DNA of 9,351 nt, taken from positions 1-9,351 of the forward strand of contig JAIOJO010000213.1 in the NCBI GenBank assembly GCA_019911985.1, written 5' to 3'. Below are positions 1 to 6,386 of this stretch, one piece after another (position 1 is the first letter of the stretch; the number at the start of each line of letters is the position of its first letter). The position numbers and the translations under genes are program-made. The stretch comes from Sulfuricellaceae bacterium. GTDB lineage: Bacteria > Pseudomonadota > Gammaproteobacteria > Burkholderiales > UBA9220. The notes under the pieces are model-generated. The model was given only the letters and a program-made list of their open reading frames with translations, was not told the origin of the DNA and ran no database searches.

Positions 1-319
1 CCCGCGAGCTCTTGTACAATTTCTCGGGGGCAGCGAGGTTGCGCAATTGAACCTCTTCCGTGTAATAGATCAAAGCGCGGTGCAGCTTGTAGAACAGGCT
101 GTTTTCCAGATGGAAGTTTTGGCCGACGAGCAGGCATTCCAAGATTTCGAAGGTGTAGTCGCGGATGTCGTAACGCAACCAGATTCCGCACTTGGTGGTG
201 GAGGCGCCGGTTTCCAGCTTGTCCAGGGTGTCTAGAAATCCCAGCGCTTCAACGACTTGATTGGGCGGCAGGGCGTGGAAACAAACTTCCCGATACTTGA
301 CCAGATCGTTGGGCGACAT
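1..319 (-). CDS. Hypothetical protein, C-terminus cut by window edge (possible ferredoxin-like/HMA-like domain)
   Basis: An open frame runs leftward from ATG (CAT at 317-319) to the window edge without a stop, giving 106 visible residues from MSPNDLVKYR. A GGAG ribosome binding site lies 7 bases upstream of the ATG, so the start is well supported. I do not recognise the protein with certainty. The visible part is soluble with no signal peptide. It contains a strand-helix-strand-like stretch (about residues 20-75, with GIWLRYDIRDY near the middle) and a basic and aromatic helix around HRALIYYTEE. The pattern reminds me of small heavy-metal-associated (HMA)-like ferredoxin folds, but the canonical CxxC is absent; cysteines are isolated. 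It lies downstream of ctpA in the same direction, separated by 131 bp with two hairpins, so it probably has its own expression signals. The coding call is firm and the function is unknown. Confidence 0.75.
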   Translation of the reverse strand, partial: MSPNDLVKYREVCFHALPPNQVVEALGFLDTLDKLETGASTTKCGIWLRYDIRDYTFEILECLLVGQNFHLENSLFYKLHRALIYYTEEVQLRNLAAPEKLYKSSR

Positions 320-351
320 GTGCGTACTCCGAGGCAGGGCGGCAGGGCTTG

Positions 352-371
352 CGCCAACGGAATAGTTGGCG
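352..371 (-). repeat. Hairpin in the leader of the left-edge hypothetical gene
   Basis: A perfect 7-bp inverted repeat, CGCCAAC (352-358) and GTTGGCG (365-371), with a 6-base loop. It lies 33 bases upstream of the ATG of the edge gene, so it would form in that gene's 5' leader RNA. No U-run follows on either strand, so it is not an intrinsic terminator. Its function is not known. Confidence 0.4.
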
Positions 372-401
372 AGCCTTTATCATTGCCACTATAGCTTAGC
401 G

Positions 402-434
402 CGCTCGGCGCGGAATGAAAAGCCGCGCCGAGCG
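402..434 (-). terminator. Strong GC-rich hairpin downstream of ctpA (terminator-like, no U-tract)
   Basis: A perfect 12-bp inverted repeat, CGCTCGGCGCGG (402-413) and CCGCGCCGAGCG (423-434), with a 9-base loop. It begins 16 bases past the ctpA stop codon, in the direction of ctpA transcription. The stem is very stable, but the 3' flank on the minus strand is CGCTAAGC rather than a T-run. It could mark the end of the gpmI-envC-ctpA transcript by pausing or by 3'-end protection after Rho-dependent termination. The classical intrinsic signature is incomplete. Confidence 0.5.
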
Positions 435-450
435 TTTGCACCGGCTTGCG

Positions 451-1866
451 CTATTTGCTGCGCTGCAGGATATTCAGGCCCTTGAGCAAGTTCAGCGCTT
501 GATTCAACTGGTAATCTTTTTTCGACACCAGTTCGGTTTTTTGCTCGATGTCTTTGGCGCCATCCTTGGTTTTTGGCGTTTCGGTCACGGCCGGTTTTGC
601 GGCATCGTCGGTACCCGTTTTGTCGTCCTTGTTGGTCAGGTGGTGCTCCAGATCGGCTTCGCGTATGCCGATGCCGTTATCGACAACGCCGTTGACCACG
701 GCTTCTTCCGCCACGATGTCGGGCACGATCCCTTTGGCTTGGATGGAGCGGCCATTAGGCGTGTAGTAACGCGCCGTGGTGAGTTTGATCGCGGTATTGT
801 TGCCCAGCGGGAGGACGGTTTGTACCGAGCCCTTGCCAAAGGTTTGGGTGCCGAGAATGATGGCGCGCTTGTGATCTTGCAATGCGCCGGACACGATTTC
901 CGAGGCCGATGCGGTGCCGCCGTTGACGAGTACGACTAAAGGCACGGTCTTGATGCCGGCCGGAAGCTTCTGTATGTAGTCCTCGTCGCGCGGGCTACGC
1001 AAATAATTTTCTTTCGAGGCGAGGAGGCGCATCTTGGCATCCTCGGCGCGTCCGTCGGTATATACGACCAAAGATTGCGGCGGCAGGAAGGCGGCGGAAA
1101 CGGCTACAGCGGCATTCAGCAGACCGCCCGGGTCGTTGCGCAAATCGAGCACCATGCCCTTGAGCGGCTCCTTGTTTTGTTGATACAGGCTGCTTATCGC
1201 TTTTGCCAGGTTTTCGCCGGTTCGCTCCTGAAACTGGGTGATGCGGATATAACCGTAGCCGGGTTCGGCCAGCTTGTATTTGACGCTCTGAATTTTGATT
1301 ACGGCGCGCGTCAGGGTAAAGGTGAGCGGCTTGGCGGCGCCTTTGCGCAGCACTGTGAGGACGATCTGGGTGTTCGGTTTGCCGCGCATGCGTTTAACCG
1401 CATCGTTCAGCGCCATGCCCTTAACCGGGATGTCGTCTAGCTTGATGATCAGGTCGCCGGTTTTGATTCCGGCGCGGTAGGCCGGCGTGTCCTCGATCGG
1501 GGACACGACTTTGACGAAGCCGTCTTCCATGCCGACTTCGATGCCTAGGCCGCCAAATTCGCCCTGGGTGCCGACGCGCAGTTCTTTGAACGCGTCCGCG
1601 TCGAGGTAGGCGGAGTGGGGGTCGAGGCCCGACAACATGCCGTTGATGGCGGAAGAGATGAGTTTTTTGTCGTCAATTTTCTCGACGTAGTCGCTTTTTA
1701 TTTTGCCGTACACTTCGGCAAAGGAGCGCAGGTCTTCAATGGGCAAAGGGGATTCTGCCGCCGCGCTGCCGTTCTTTTCGGCAACGGCGGAATAGTTGAG
1801 GCTAAGCATGACGCCGATAACGGCGCCAAAGATAATGAGGCTTAGATGTTTAAATTTGCCACGCAT
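451..1866 (-). CDS. ctpA: Carboxy-terminal processing protease CtpA, S41 family with PDZ domain
   Basis: This serine protease of the periplasm trims C-termini of envelope proteins. In Gram-negatives, relatives control peptidoglycan hydrolases and lipoproteins. The 471-residue product has an uncleaved or cleavable hydrophobic N-terminus (residues 8-29). A PDZ domain follows (about 95-170, beginning at GGLGIEV), then the S41 core (about 195-390). The catalytic Ser320 lies in GGTASASE and Lys345 in FGKGSVQ, with Gln349 four residues later; this is the Ser-Lys-Gln spacing of CtpB-type proteases. The C-terminal tail (about 410-471) is charged and low-complexity. The ATG start has GGAG 5 bases upstream. 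It is the last gene of the operon, 19 bp after envC, and a GC-rich hairpin follows. All catalytic residues are present, so it should be active. The family and fold are certain. The symbol is the common one for this neighbourhood; the true substrate is unknown. Confidence 0.95.
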   Translation of the reverse strand: MRGKFKHLSLIIFGAVIGVMLSLNYSAVAEKNGSAAAESPLPIEDLRSFAEVYGKIKSDYVEKIDDKKLISSAINGMLSGLDPHSAYLDADAFKELRVGTQGEFGGLGIEVGMEDGFVKVVSPIEDTPAYRAGIKTGDLIIKLDDIPVKGMALNDAVKRMRGKPNTQIVLTVLRKGAAKPLTFTLTRAVIKIQSVKYKLAEPGYGYIRITQFQERTGENLAKAISSLYQQNKEPLKGMVLDLRNDPGGLLNAAVAVSAAFLPPQSLVVYTDGRAEDAKMRLLASKENYLRSPRDEDYIQKLPAGIKTVPLVVLVNGGTASASEIVSGALQDHKRAIILGTQTFGKGSVQTVLPLGNNTAIKLTTARYYTPNGRSIQAKGIVPDIVAEEAVVNGVVDNGIGIREADLEHHLTNKDDKTGTDDAAKPAVTETPKTKDGAKDIEQKTELVSKKDYQLNQALNLLKGLNILQRSK

Positions 1867-1885
1867 GTTTGCTCCGGGAGTGGTG

Positions 1886-3082
1886 TTATTTTTTCGTTAG
1901 CCAGCGTTCCGGATTCACCGGCTTGCTTTGATAGCGAAGCTCAAAGTATAAACCGGATTTCGGGTTGCCGCCGCTGTTTCCAACGGCGGCAATGGTATCA
2001 CCTGACTTGACTGTGGCGCCGACTTCTTTGTACAGGGTCTCGTTGTTTCCATACAAACTCATAAAGCCATCGCCGTGATCGACGATGATGAGGTTGCCGA
2101 AGCCGCGCAGCCAATCGGCAAAGACTACATGCCCATTGGCTACCGCGTATACCGGCGAACCCTCGCGGGCTCGGAAATATAAGCCTTTCCATAAAATCCC
2201 GGTATCGTCACGTGGACTGCCGAAGTGGCCGATAAGTTCCCCGGCCACGGGTGCCCTGAGTTTTCCCCGGTACTGGCGAAACGCGCTGGCGCTGGTGTCG
2301 GGTTCCGCTGGCGGGGCGCCGCGGGGGGCGGCCGCGGCCGGTTTTTTATGCGGTTTGGCCTTGCTCAGGCGCTCCATGAGTTGGGTTAAGCGTTGCTCGT
2401 CCCGTTGCAGGCGCTTAATTTCGCCGCGCTGCTGGGCGATTTGGCTGGATAGGCGTTGCAAGACGTCGCGGCGGTCTTTTTTGCTTTTTTCCAGCGCGAT
2501 TTTTTGGGCCTGTTGGTCGGCTTTGATTTTGGCCAGCGTTTGCTGCTGATCTTGGGTTTCGTGGGTAATGTTTTGCAGCGAGCCGAGGTCTTGGCGCAAT
2601 TGCCGGATCAGGTCGGCGTGAGCGCGGTAGAGGTAGGTGTAGTAGTGAAGCTGGCGGGCGGCCTGGTTGGGATCTTCTTGCCCCAGCAGAATTTTCAAGG
2701 AGTCCTGGTTGCCGCCGACATACTGCCGGGCGAGCATTTCGCCCACCAGGCTTTGCCGCAGGGCGATGTTGCGGCGGGTCTGGCCGGCCTGATCCTGCAG
2801 CCGCTTGAGCTTGTCGCGGCTGGATTCCTCTTGTTGCGAGAGCTGGTGCAGTTGGCGGTTGACGGTGCTGATCGCTTGTTCGCTCTGCTTGAGCGCGTCT
2901 CTGGCTTCGTGGCGCGAACTTTCGGCGCTCTCTACGTTTTTCTGGAGTGTGCCGATGCGTTGCCGCAGGTTTTCGAGTTCGATTTTATGCGCTTGCTTTG
3001 CCGCGGCGAGCGGCGCGAGACACAGCGCTGCGAATAGAGCGCCGCCGAGTACGGTGTTACGGATGCAGGCGCTCGGGCACAC
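1886..3082 (-). CDS. envC: Murein hydrolase activator EnvC (M23/LytM-like, degenerate)
   Basis: EnvC works at the division septum with FtsEX and switches on N-acetylmuramoyl-L-alanine amidases (AmiA/AmiB) rather than cutting murein itself. The 398-residue product has a signal peptide (hydrophobic residues 10-28, with AAA before the mature part). It has two long coiled-coil stretches (about 30-125 and 165-243), an Ala/Pro linker (244-265) and a C-terminal LytM domain (about 275-395). The zinc ligands of active M23 peptidases are missing: the HxH position reads GLYFE (Gly377 and Tyr379) and the first histidine site reads WKG. This matches EnvC and not an active endopeptidase. The start is GTG at 3082, one base after the gpmI stop. 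No other start is possible before an upstream in-frame stop except a CTG, and there is no good ribosome binding site. Translation is therefore probably coupled to gpmI. Confidence 0.93.
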   Translation of the reverse strand: MCPSACIRNTVLGGALFAALCLAPLAAAKQAHKIELENLRQRIGTLQKNVESAESSRHEARDALKQSEQAISTVNRQLHQLSQQEESSRDKLKRLQDQAGQTRRNIALRQSLVGEMLARQYVGGNQDSLKILLGQEDPNQAARQLHYYTYLYRAHADLIRQLRQDLGSLQNITHETQDQQQTLAKIKADQQAQKIALEKSKKDRRDVLQRLSSQIAQQRGEIKRLQRDEQRLTQLMERLSKAKPHKKPAAAAPRGAPPAEPDTSASAFRQYRGKLRAPVAGELIGHFGSPRDDTGILWKGLYFRAREGSPVYAVANGHVVFADWLRGFGNLIIVDHGDGFMSLYGNNETLYKEVGATVKSGDTIAAVGNSGGNPKSGLYFELRYQSKPVNPERWLTKK

Positions 3083-3083
3083 C

Positions 3084-4622
3084 TTATTCGAGTTCGATGA
3101 GGGGTTTGCCAGTCATTTCGGACGGCTGGGGCAAGCCCATCATTTTCAACAGGGTGGGTGCCACGTCTTCCAGTGCGCCGGTCGGAGCGATGCGGGCAGG
3201 GCGTCCGATGTAGAGGAAGGGTACGTCGAACATGGTGTGGGCGGTATGCGGATGCTGCGTTTGTTCGTCGAACATTTTTTCCGCATTGCCGTGGTCGGCG
3301 GTGATCAGCACTTCCCCGCCCTCTTCTTGCATGGCGCCGACTACGCGGCCTATGCATTCGTCCAATACTTCCACCGCCTTGACGGCGGCTTCCAGTATGC
3401 CGGAATGGCCCACCATGTCGCCGTTGGCGTAGTTGCAAACAATGGCATCGTATTTTCGGCTACGGATGGCGGCGACCAGTTTGTCGGTGACCTCGAAAGC
3501 GCTCATTTCCGGTTGCAAATCATACGTGGTGACATGGGGCGATTTGACCAGGGTGCGGTCTTCGCCAGGGAAAGGCGTTTCCTCGCCGCCGTTGAAAAAG
3601 AACGTAACGTGGGCGTATTTTTCGGTTTCGGCGATGCGCAGTTGATGCAAACCCAGCTTCGATAGGTACTCGCCGAGACAGTTGCGGATGCGTTCCGGCG
3701 GAAAGGCGGCCGGAACGTGGAAATCGTCGCTGTAGCTGGTGAGGGTGCAAAACTCCGCCAGCTTAGGGTGGACGCGGCGCTCGAAGCCGGTGAAATTGGG
3801 CTCGATAAAGGCGCGTGTGATTTCCCGCGCCCGGTCGGAGCGGAAATTCATGAATACCACGACGTCGCCGTCGACGATACGAACCGGGTCTTCGCCAGCG
3901 GGAACGATCAGGGTGGGTTGGACAAATTCGTCGTTTTCGCCGCGCGCATAGGCTTGGTGCAAGGCGTCCAGCGCGTTTTCGGCGCGATGCTCGGCGACGC
4001 CCAGGGTCATCGCATTGTAGGCGGATTCGACCCGATCCCAACGCTTGTCGCGGTCCATCGCGAAGAAGCGGCCGATAATCGTGGCGATGCGTCCGACACC
4101 GTGCGCGGCCAACTTTTCTTCGGCACGGCGCAAGTAGATTTCCGCGCTTTGGGGCGGCGTGTCGCGTCCGTCGAGAAAGGCGTGGAGATAGATTTTTTTC
4201 AGACCGGCCGCGACGGCCATGTCCAGCATGGCGTGGATATGGGCTTCCTGGCTGTGTACGCCGCCATCGGAGAGCAGGCCGAAGATATGCAGGGCCGAGC
4301 CGCTTTCTTTCGCCGTGTTGACGGCCAGCGACAAGGCCGGGTTGGTCTTCAGATGGCCGCGGTCGATAGCCAGGTTGATGCGGGTCAAGTCTTGGTAGAC
4401 CACCCGTCCGGCACCGATGTTGAGGTGGCCTACTTCGGAATTGCCCATTTGGCCTGAGGGCAGGCCGACAGAGGCTTCCGAGGTTTTGATCGTGGTATGG
4501 GGGTAGCTATTCCAGAACCTGTCCCAATTGGGTTTGCGCGCTTTTGCGATGGCGTTGTCGGCTCCGCCCTCCCGGTAGCCGAAGCCGTCCAGGATGATCA
4601 ACAAAACGGGTGTTACCTTCAT
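3084..4622 (-). CDS. gpmI: 2,3-bisphosphoglycerate-independent phosphoglycerate mutase
   Basis: This cytoplasmic enzyme interconverts 3- and 2-phosphoglycerate in glycolysis and gluconeogenesis through a phosphoserine intermediate, using two Mn ions. The 512-residue product has the usual family length. With the ATG at 4622, the metal ligand Asp12 (LDGFG) and the nucleophile Ser62 (GNSEVGH) fall on the canonical numbering. So do His123 (GGVH) and Arg153/Asp154 (DGRD). The C-terminal TADHGNAEKM motif supplies further metal ligands. The frame could also open at a TTG 12 bases upstream (4634), but the ATG is preceded by a purine-rich GGAAAGAAGA and fits the family numbering. It is the first gene of the minus-strand operon with envC and ctpA. 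It is divergent from the ArsR-type regulator across 226 bp. Confidence 0.97.
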   Translation of the reverse strand: MKVTPVLLIILDGFGYREGGADNAIAKARKPNWDRFWNSYPHTTIKTSEASVGLPSGQMGNSEVGHLNIGAGRVVYQDLTRINLAIDRGHLKTNPALSLAVNTAKESGSALHIFGLLSDGGVHSQEAHIHAMLDMAVAAGLKKIYLHAFLDGRDTPPQSAEIYLRRAEEKLAAHGVGRIATIIGRFFAMDRDKRWDRVESAYNAMTLGVAEHRAENALDALHQAYARGENDEFVQPTLIVPAGEDPVRIVDGDVVVFMNFRSDRAREITRAFIEPNFTGFERRVHPKLAEFCTLTSYSDDFHVPAAFPPERIRNCLGEYLSKLGLHQLRIAETEKYAHVTFFFNGGEETPFPGEDRTLVKSPHVTTYDLQPEMSAFEVTDKLVAAIRSRKYDAIVCNYANGDMVGHSGILEAAVKAVEVLDECIGRVVGAMQEEGGEVLITADHGNAEKMFDEQTQHPHTAHTMFDVPFLYIGRPARIAPTGALEDVAPTLLKMMGLPQPSEMTGKPLIELE

Positions 4623-4710
4623 TCTTCTTTCCAACAGTAGCTTAAACTATTACTATTTTAGTGCTTTTTAATATTTGGCGCATTAGCATTTGCTTCTCAG
4701 GCGAGTTTTA

Positions 4711-4726
4711 GCCATCGACCGATGGC
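4711..4726. promoter_or_regulatory. Near-perfect palindrome in the gpmI/arsR divergent region (candidate operator)
   Basis: Perfect 7-bp arms GCCATCG (4711-4717) and CGATGGC (4720-4726) flank a 2-bp centre. The site is in the divergent intergenic region, 89 bp from the gpmI ATG and 123 bp from the preferred arsR start. Its core ATCGACCGAT resembles the core ATCGATTGAT of the palindrome before the DUF2892 gene; both fit ATCGAYYGAT. ArsR-family dimers bind such short inverted repeats and often repress themselves, so this is a candidate autoregulatory operator. No convincing -35/-10 pair could be placed for either gene in this region. Confidence 0.45.
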
Positions 4727-4848
4727 AACGAAATGGAGCGCTCCTGCCGTTTGGGGCCGGGTCGTTTCCCGAGGCAGGCGGGATACGCATTAGTTCGCGC
4801 TGTAGTATCATGCGGACGGCACTTGCAAAATTTTTAAGTGATGGGCTT

Positions 4849-5166
4849 ATGAATCTGGATGAAGTTGGATTGATTGATCGCGACGATCATATCGAGCAGG
4901 CGTCGCGCGCCATGAAAGCGATGTCGCATCCCTTGCGCTTGAAAATTCTGTGCGTGCTGGGCGAGCGCGAGGTTAGCGTGCAGGACATCGTCGAGAGCGT
5001 GGGGACGACTCAAAGCAATATCTCCCAGCATTTGGCCATACTGCGCGATAAGGGTGTGTTGCGAACCCGCAAGGACGCTAACCGTGTTTTTTACCGGGTG
5101 GGCGACCCGCGTACTCTTAAGTTGATCGGCATGATGCGCGACGTTTTTTGCGGCTTTGCCAAGTGA
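4849..5166 (+). CDS. ArsR-family winged-helix repressor, SqrR/BigR/HlyU-like (predicted persulfide/redox sensor)
   Basis: This is a small dimeric DNA-binding repressor. The 105-residue product from MNLDEVG has the ArsR helix-turn-helix (about residues 43-70, SVQDIVESVGTTQSNISQHL) and a beta wing (about 71-85). Two of its features match sulfide-responsive members: Cys35 in KILCVLG and Cys101 near the C-terminus (DVFCGF), exactly 66 residues apart. The sensor cysteine pairs of SqrR (41/107), BigR (42/108) and HlyU (38/104) have the same spacing. The CxC metal site of classical arsenic sensors is absent. The frame is open upstream to 4690 and another ATG lies at 4810. The start at 4849 fits family length and has AAGTG 8 bases upstream, but is not certain. 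It lies upstream of a DUF2892 gene, as in the E. coli ygaV-ygaP pair. The role in sulfur sensing is inferred. Confidence 0.9.
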   Translation: MNLDEVGLIDRDDHIEQASRAMKAMSHPLRLKILCVLGEREVSVQDIVESVGTTQSNISQHLAILRDKGVLRTRKDANRVFYRVGDPRTLKLIGMMRDVFCGFAK

Positions 5167-5293
5167 GCGCGGCGGAGCTTGGCGGTTCACATTGATTTTT
5201 CCCCCTGACCTAGCGCGCTGATTCGGCGTGTTCGCCCCGATGTCCAGCCCGGTGCTTTTCCCGTGGCGAAATAGATGCGGCAAGGCGGGGTGC

Positions 5294-5321
5294 TTGAAAT
5301 TTTTTTGGCCGCCTATATTTT
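5294..5321 (+). promoter_or_regulatory. Candidate sigma-70 promoter for the DUF2892-rhodanese genes
   Basis: TTGAAA (5294-5299) and TATTTT (5316-5321), separated by 16 bp, lie in the AT-rich end of the 215-bp gap after the regulator gene. They are just upstream of the palindrome at 5337-5350. The placement is compatible with a promoter blocked by a bound repressor. The rest of the gap (5167-5290) shows no gene or clear terminator. Confidence 0.35.
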
Positions 5322-5336
5322 TAGCGAAACGCTTGT

Positions 5337-5350
5337 CTATCGATTGATAG
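5337..5350. promoter_or_regulatory. Palindrome CTATCGATTGATAG, candidate ArsR operator
   Basis: The 5-bp arms CTATC and GATAG flank GATT, 32 bp before the DUF2892 start and just downstream of a possible promoter. The core ATCGATTGAT (5339-5348) matches the palindrome at 4711-4726 at eight of ten positions; the two differing central positions are pyrimidines in both. The location is typical of a repressor site overlapping the transcription start region. Binding by the neighbouring ArsR-type protein is inferred. Confidence 0.45.
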
Positions 5351-5381
5351 GGGCCGGTTTATTATCCGAAGGAGAATTTGA

Positions 5382-5600
5382 ATGACTGTTAATCGTATCG
5401 TGCGCATCGTTGCCGGGTTTTTTGTTCTGCTGTCGCTGGTCTTGGGCTTCGAGGCTAGCCCCTTGTTCCAGAGCCACAATTGGTTGTGGTTTACCGCTTT
5501 CGTCGGTTTCAATCTGCTGCAGAGCGGGTTCACCGGGTTTTGCCCCTTGGATACAATGCTGAAAAAAGTCGGCATCAAGGAATCCTGCGAGTCCTGCTGA
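5382..5600 (+). CDS. DUF2892 (YgaP-type) small inner-membrane protein
   Basis: This 72-residue protein has two hydrophobic helices (about residues 6-23 and 33-50) and the family's GFCPL motif (Cys54) right after the second helix. The same domain forms the membrane part of E. coli YgaP, where it is fused to a rhodanese. Here it is a separate gene followed by a rhodanese gene. Such proteins are linked to sulfur and persulfide handling, though the exact reaction is not known. The start is clear: AAGGAG 7 bases before the ATG. The C-terminus ends CESC (Cys69 and Cys72), a terminal CxxC that could carry a disulfide or persulfide. It lies 215 bp after the regulator, with a candidate promoter and operator in between. 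Confidence 0.85.
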   Translation: MTVNRIVRIVAGFFVLLSLVLGFEASPLFQSHNWLWFTAFVGFNLLQSGFTGFCPLDTMLKKVGIKESCESC

Positions 5601-5693
5601 TACCCCGCGCAGCGTAGTCGGCCAAACGGCCGTAGAGGGCCTTGGCAAGGGATGGGCGGACAAAATCAGTAAATGCGAGTCGGAGCTTTTAAC

Positions 5694-6107
5694 GTGCACT
5701 TTATAACCGAAAATATGATGTTGATCCTGACGGCAATGGCTGCCCTCGTTATGTTGATGTGGCCGCCGTTAAGCCGGAAGATATACGGCATCAAGGAGGT
5801 CGGCCCGCTGGAGGCGACCCAGTTGATCAATCATCACGAGGCCGTGGTTTTGGACGTGCGGGAAGACCGCGAAGTGGCGGAGGGAATGATCCCCGGTTCC
5901 AAGCATATTGCATTGGGCCAAGTCGGTTCGCGCCTGCATGAACTGGAAAAATTCAAAAACCGGCCCGTCGTAATCAGTTGCCGTAGCGGTGCCCGTTCGG
6001 CCGGTGCCTGCCGCATCCTGCGGAAGAATGGATTCGAGCAGGTGTATAATCTGGCCGGAGGAATTCTTGCCTGGCAACAGGCTAACATGCCGGTGGAGAA
6101 GCGATAA
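5694..6107 (+). CDS. yibN: Membrane-anchored rhodanese-like sulfurtransferase (YibN type)
   Basis: A single-domain rhodanese tethered to the inner membrane, which moves sulfane sulfur through a cysteine persulfide. From the GTG at 5694 the product is 137 residues. One hydrophobic helix (about residues 4-22) is followed by a rhodanese domain (about 35-133). The active loop CRSGARS supplies the nucleophile (Cys96 in this numbering). The GTG has GGAG 8 bases upstream and gives the same N-terminal layout as E. coli YibN. An ATG at 5673, seven codons earlier, lacks a ribosome binding site but is the alternative start. Unlike E. coli YibN, whose loop lacks the standard catalytic motif as I recall it, this one has a full CxxGxRS loop and should be active. 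Its stop abuts the grxC ATG, and the order rhodanese-grxC-(trxC)-secB-gpsA follows the E. coli locus. Confidence 0.9.
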   Translation: MHFITENMMLILTAMAALVMLMWPPLSRKIYGIKEVGPLEATQLINHHEAVVLDVREDREVAEGMIPGSKHIALGQVGSRLHELEKFKNRPVVISCRSGARSAGACRILRKNGFEQVYNLAGGILAWQQANMPVEKR

Positions 6108-6365
6108 ATGGCAAATGTTACGATGTACTGTACGGCGGTCTGCCCCTATTGCACTATGGCAGAGCGCTTACTCTTGAGCAAAGGCGTTACCCAAATCGAC
6201 AAGATCCGTATCGATACCGACCCCGCGAAGCAAGCGGAAATGATAGCGTGCACCGGCCGCCGCACCGTGCCGCAAATCTTTATCGACGACTACCATGTCG
6301 GCGGCTACGATGATTTGGCGGAACTGGATCAGGACGGCGGGCTGGCTCCGCGTCTGGCCAAATAA
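6108..6365 (+). CDS. grxC: Glutaredoxin 3 (GrxC)
   Basis: A dithiol glutaredoxin of the cytoplasm that reduces disulfides and glutathionylated proteins with glutathione. At 85 residues it has the usual length. The active site is CPYC (Cys12 and Cys15), with an additional Cys8 three residues before. The glutathione-binding cis-proline is in RRTVPQIF and the typical GGYDDL motif follows. The ATG directly follows the rhodanese TAA with no gap. GGAG lies within the end of the rhodanese gene, so the two are probably translated together. This places glutathione-dependent thiol reduction next to a persulfide-handling enzyme. Confidence 0.95.
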   Translation: MANVTMYCTAVCPYCTMAERLLLSKGVTQIDKIRIDTDPAKQAEMIACTGRRTVPQIFIDDYHVGGYDDLAELDQDGGLAPRLAK

Positions 6366-6386
6366 TCAAGCTAGGATTGCGCAGCG

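Noticed and set aside
2085..3037. Plus-strand open frames of 154-193 codons opposite envC.
   Set aside because: They are antisense to the certain envC gene. Their Leu-, Val- and Phe-rich make-up follows from the envC codons, and they have no own signals.
3717..4457. A 246-codon plus-strand frame opposite gpmI.
   Set aside because: gpmI on the other strand has all its catalytic residues. The plus frame is a mirror of it without any motif.
4876..4888. GATCGCGACGATC palindrome inside the start of the ArsR-type gene, considered as a third operator.
   Set aside because: It does not fit ATCGAYYGAT, and it lies in codons for an acidic stretch (IDRDDHI) where such a dyad arises easily.
5228..5345. 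Short plus-strand frame of about 35 codons between the regulator and DUF2892 genes.
   Set aside because: It has no ribosome binding site or family features, and it overlaps the candidate promoter and operator.
5623..5636. CGGCC-AAAC-GGCCG hairpin between the DUF2892 and rhodanese genes, considered as a terminator.
   Set aside because: The stem is only 5 bp and no T-run follows; the two genes are more likely co-transcribed.
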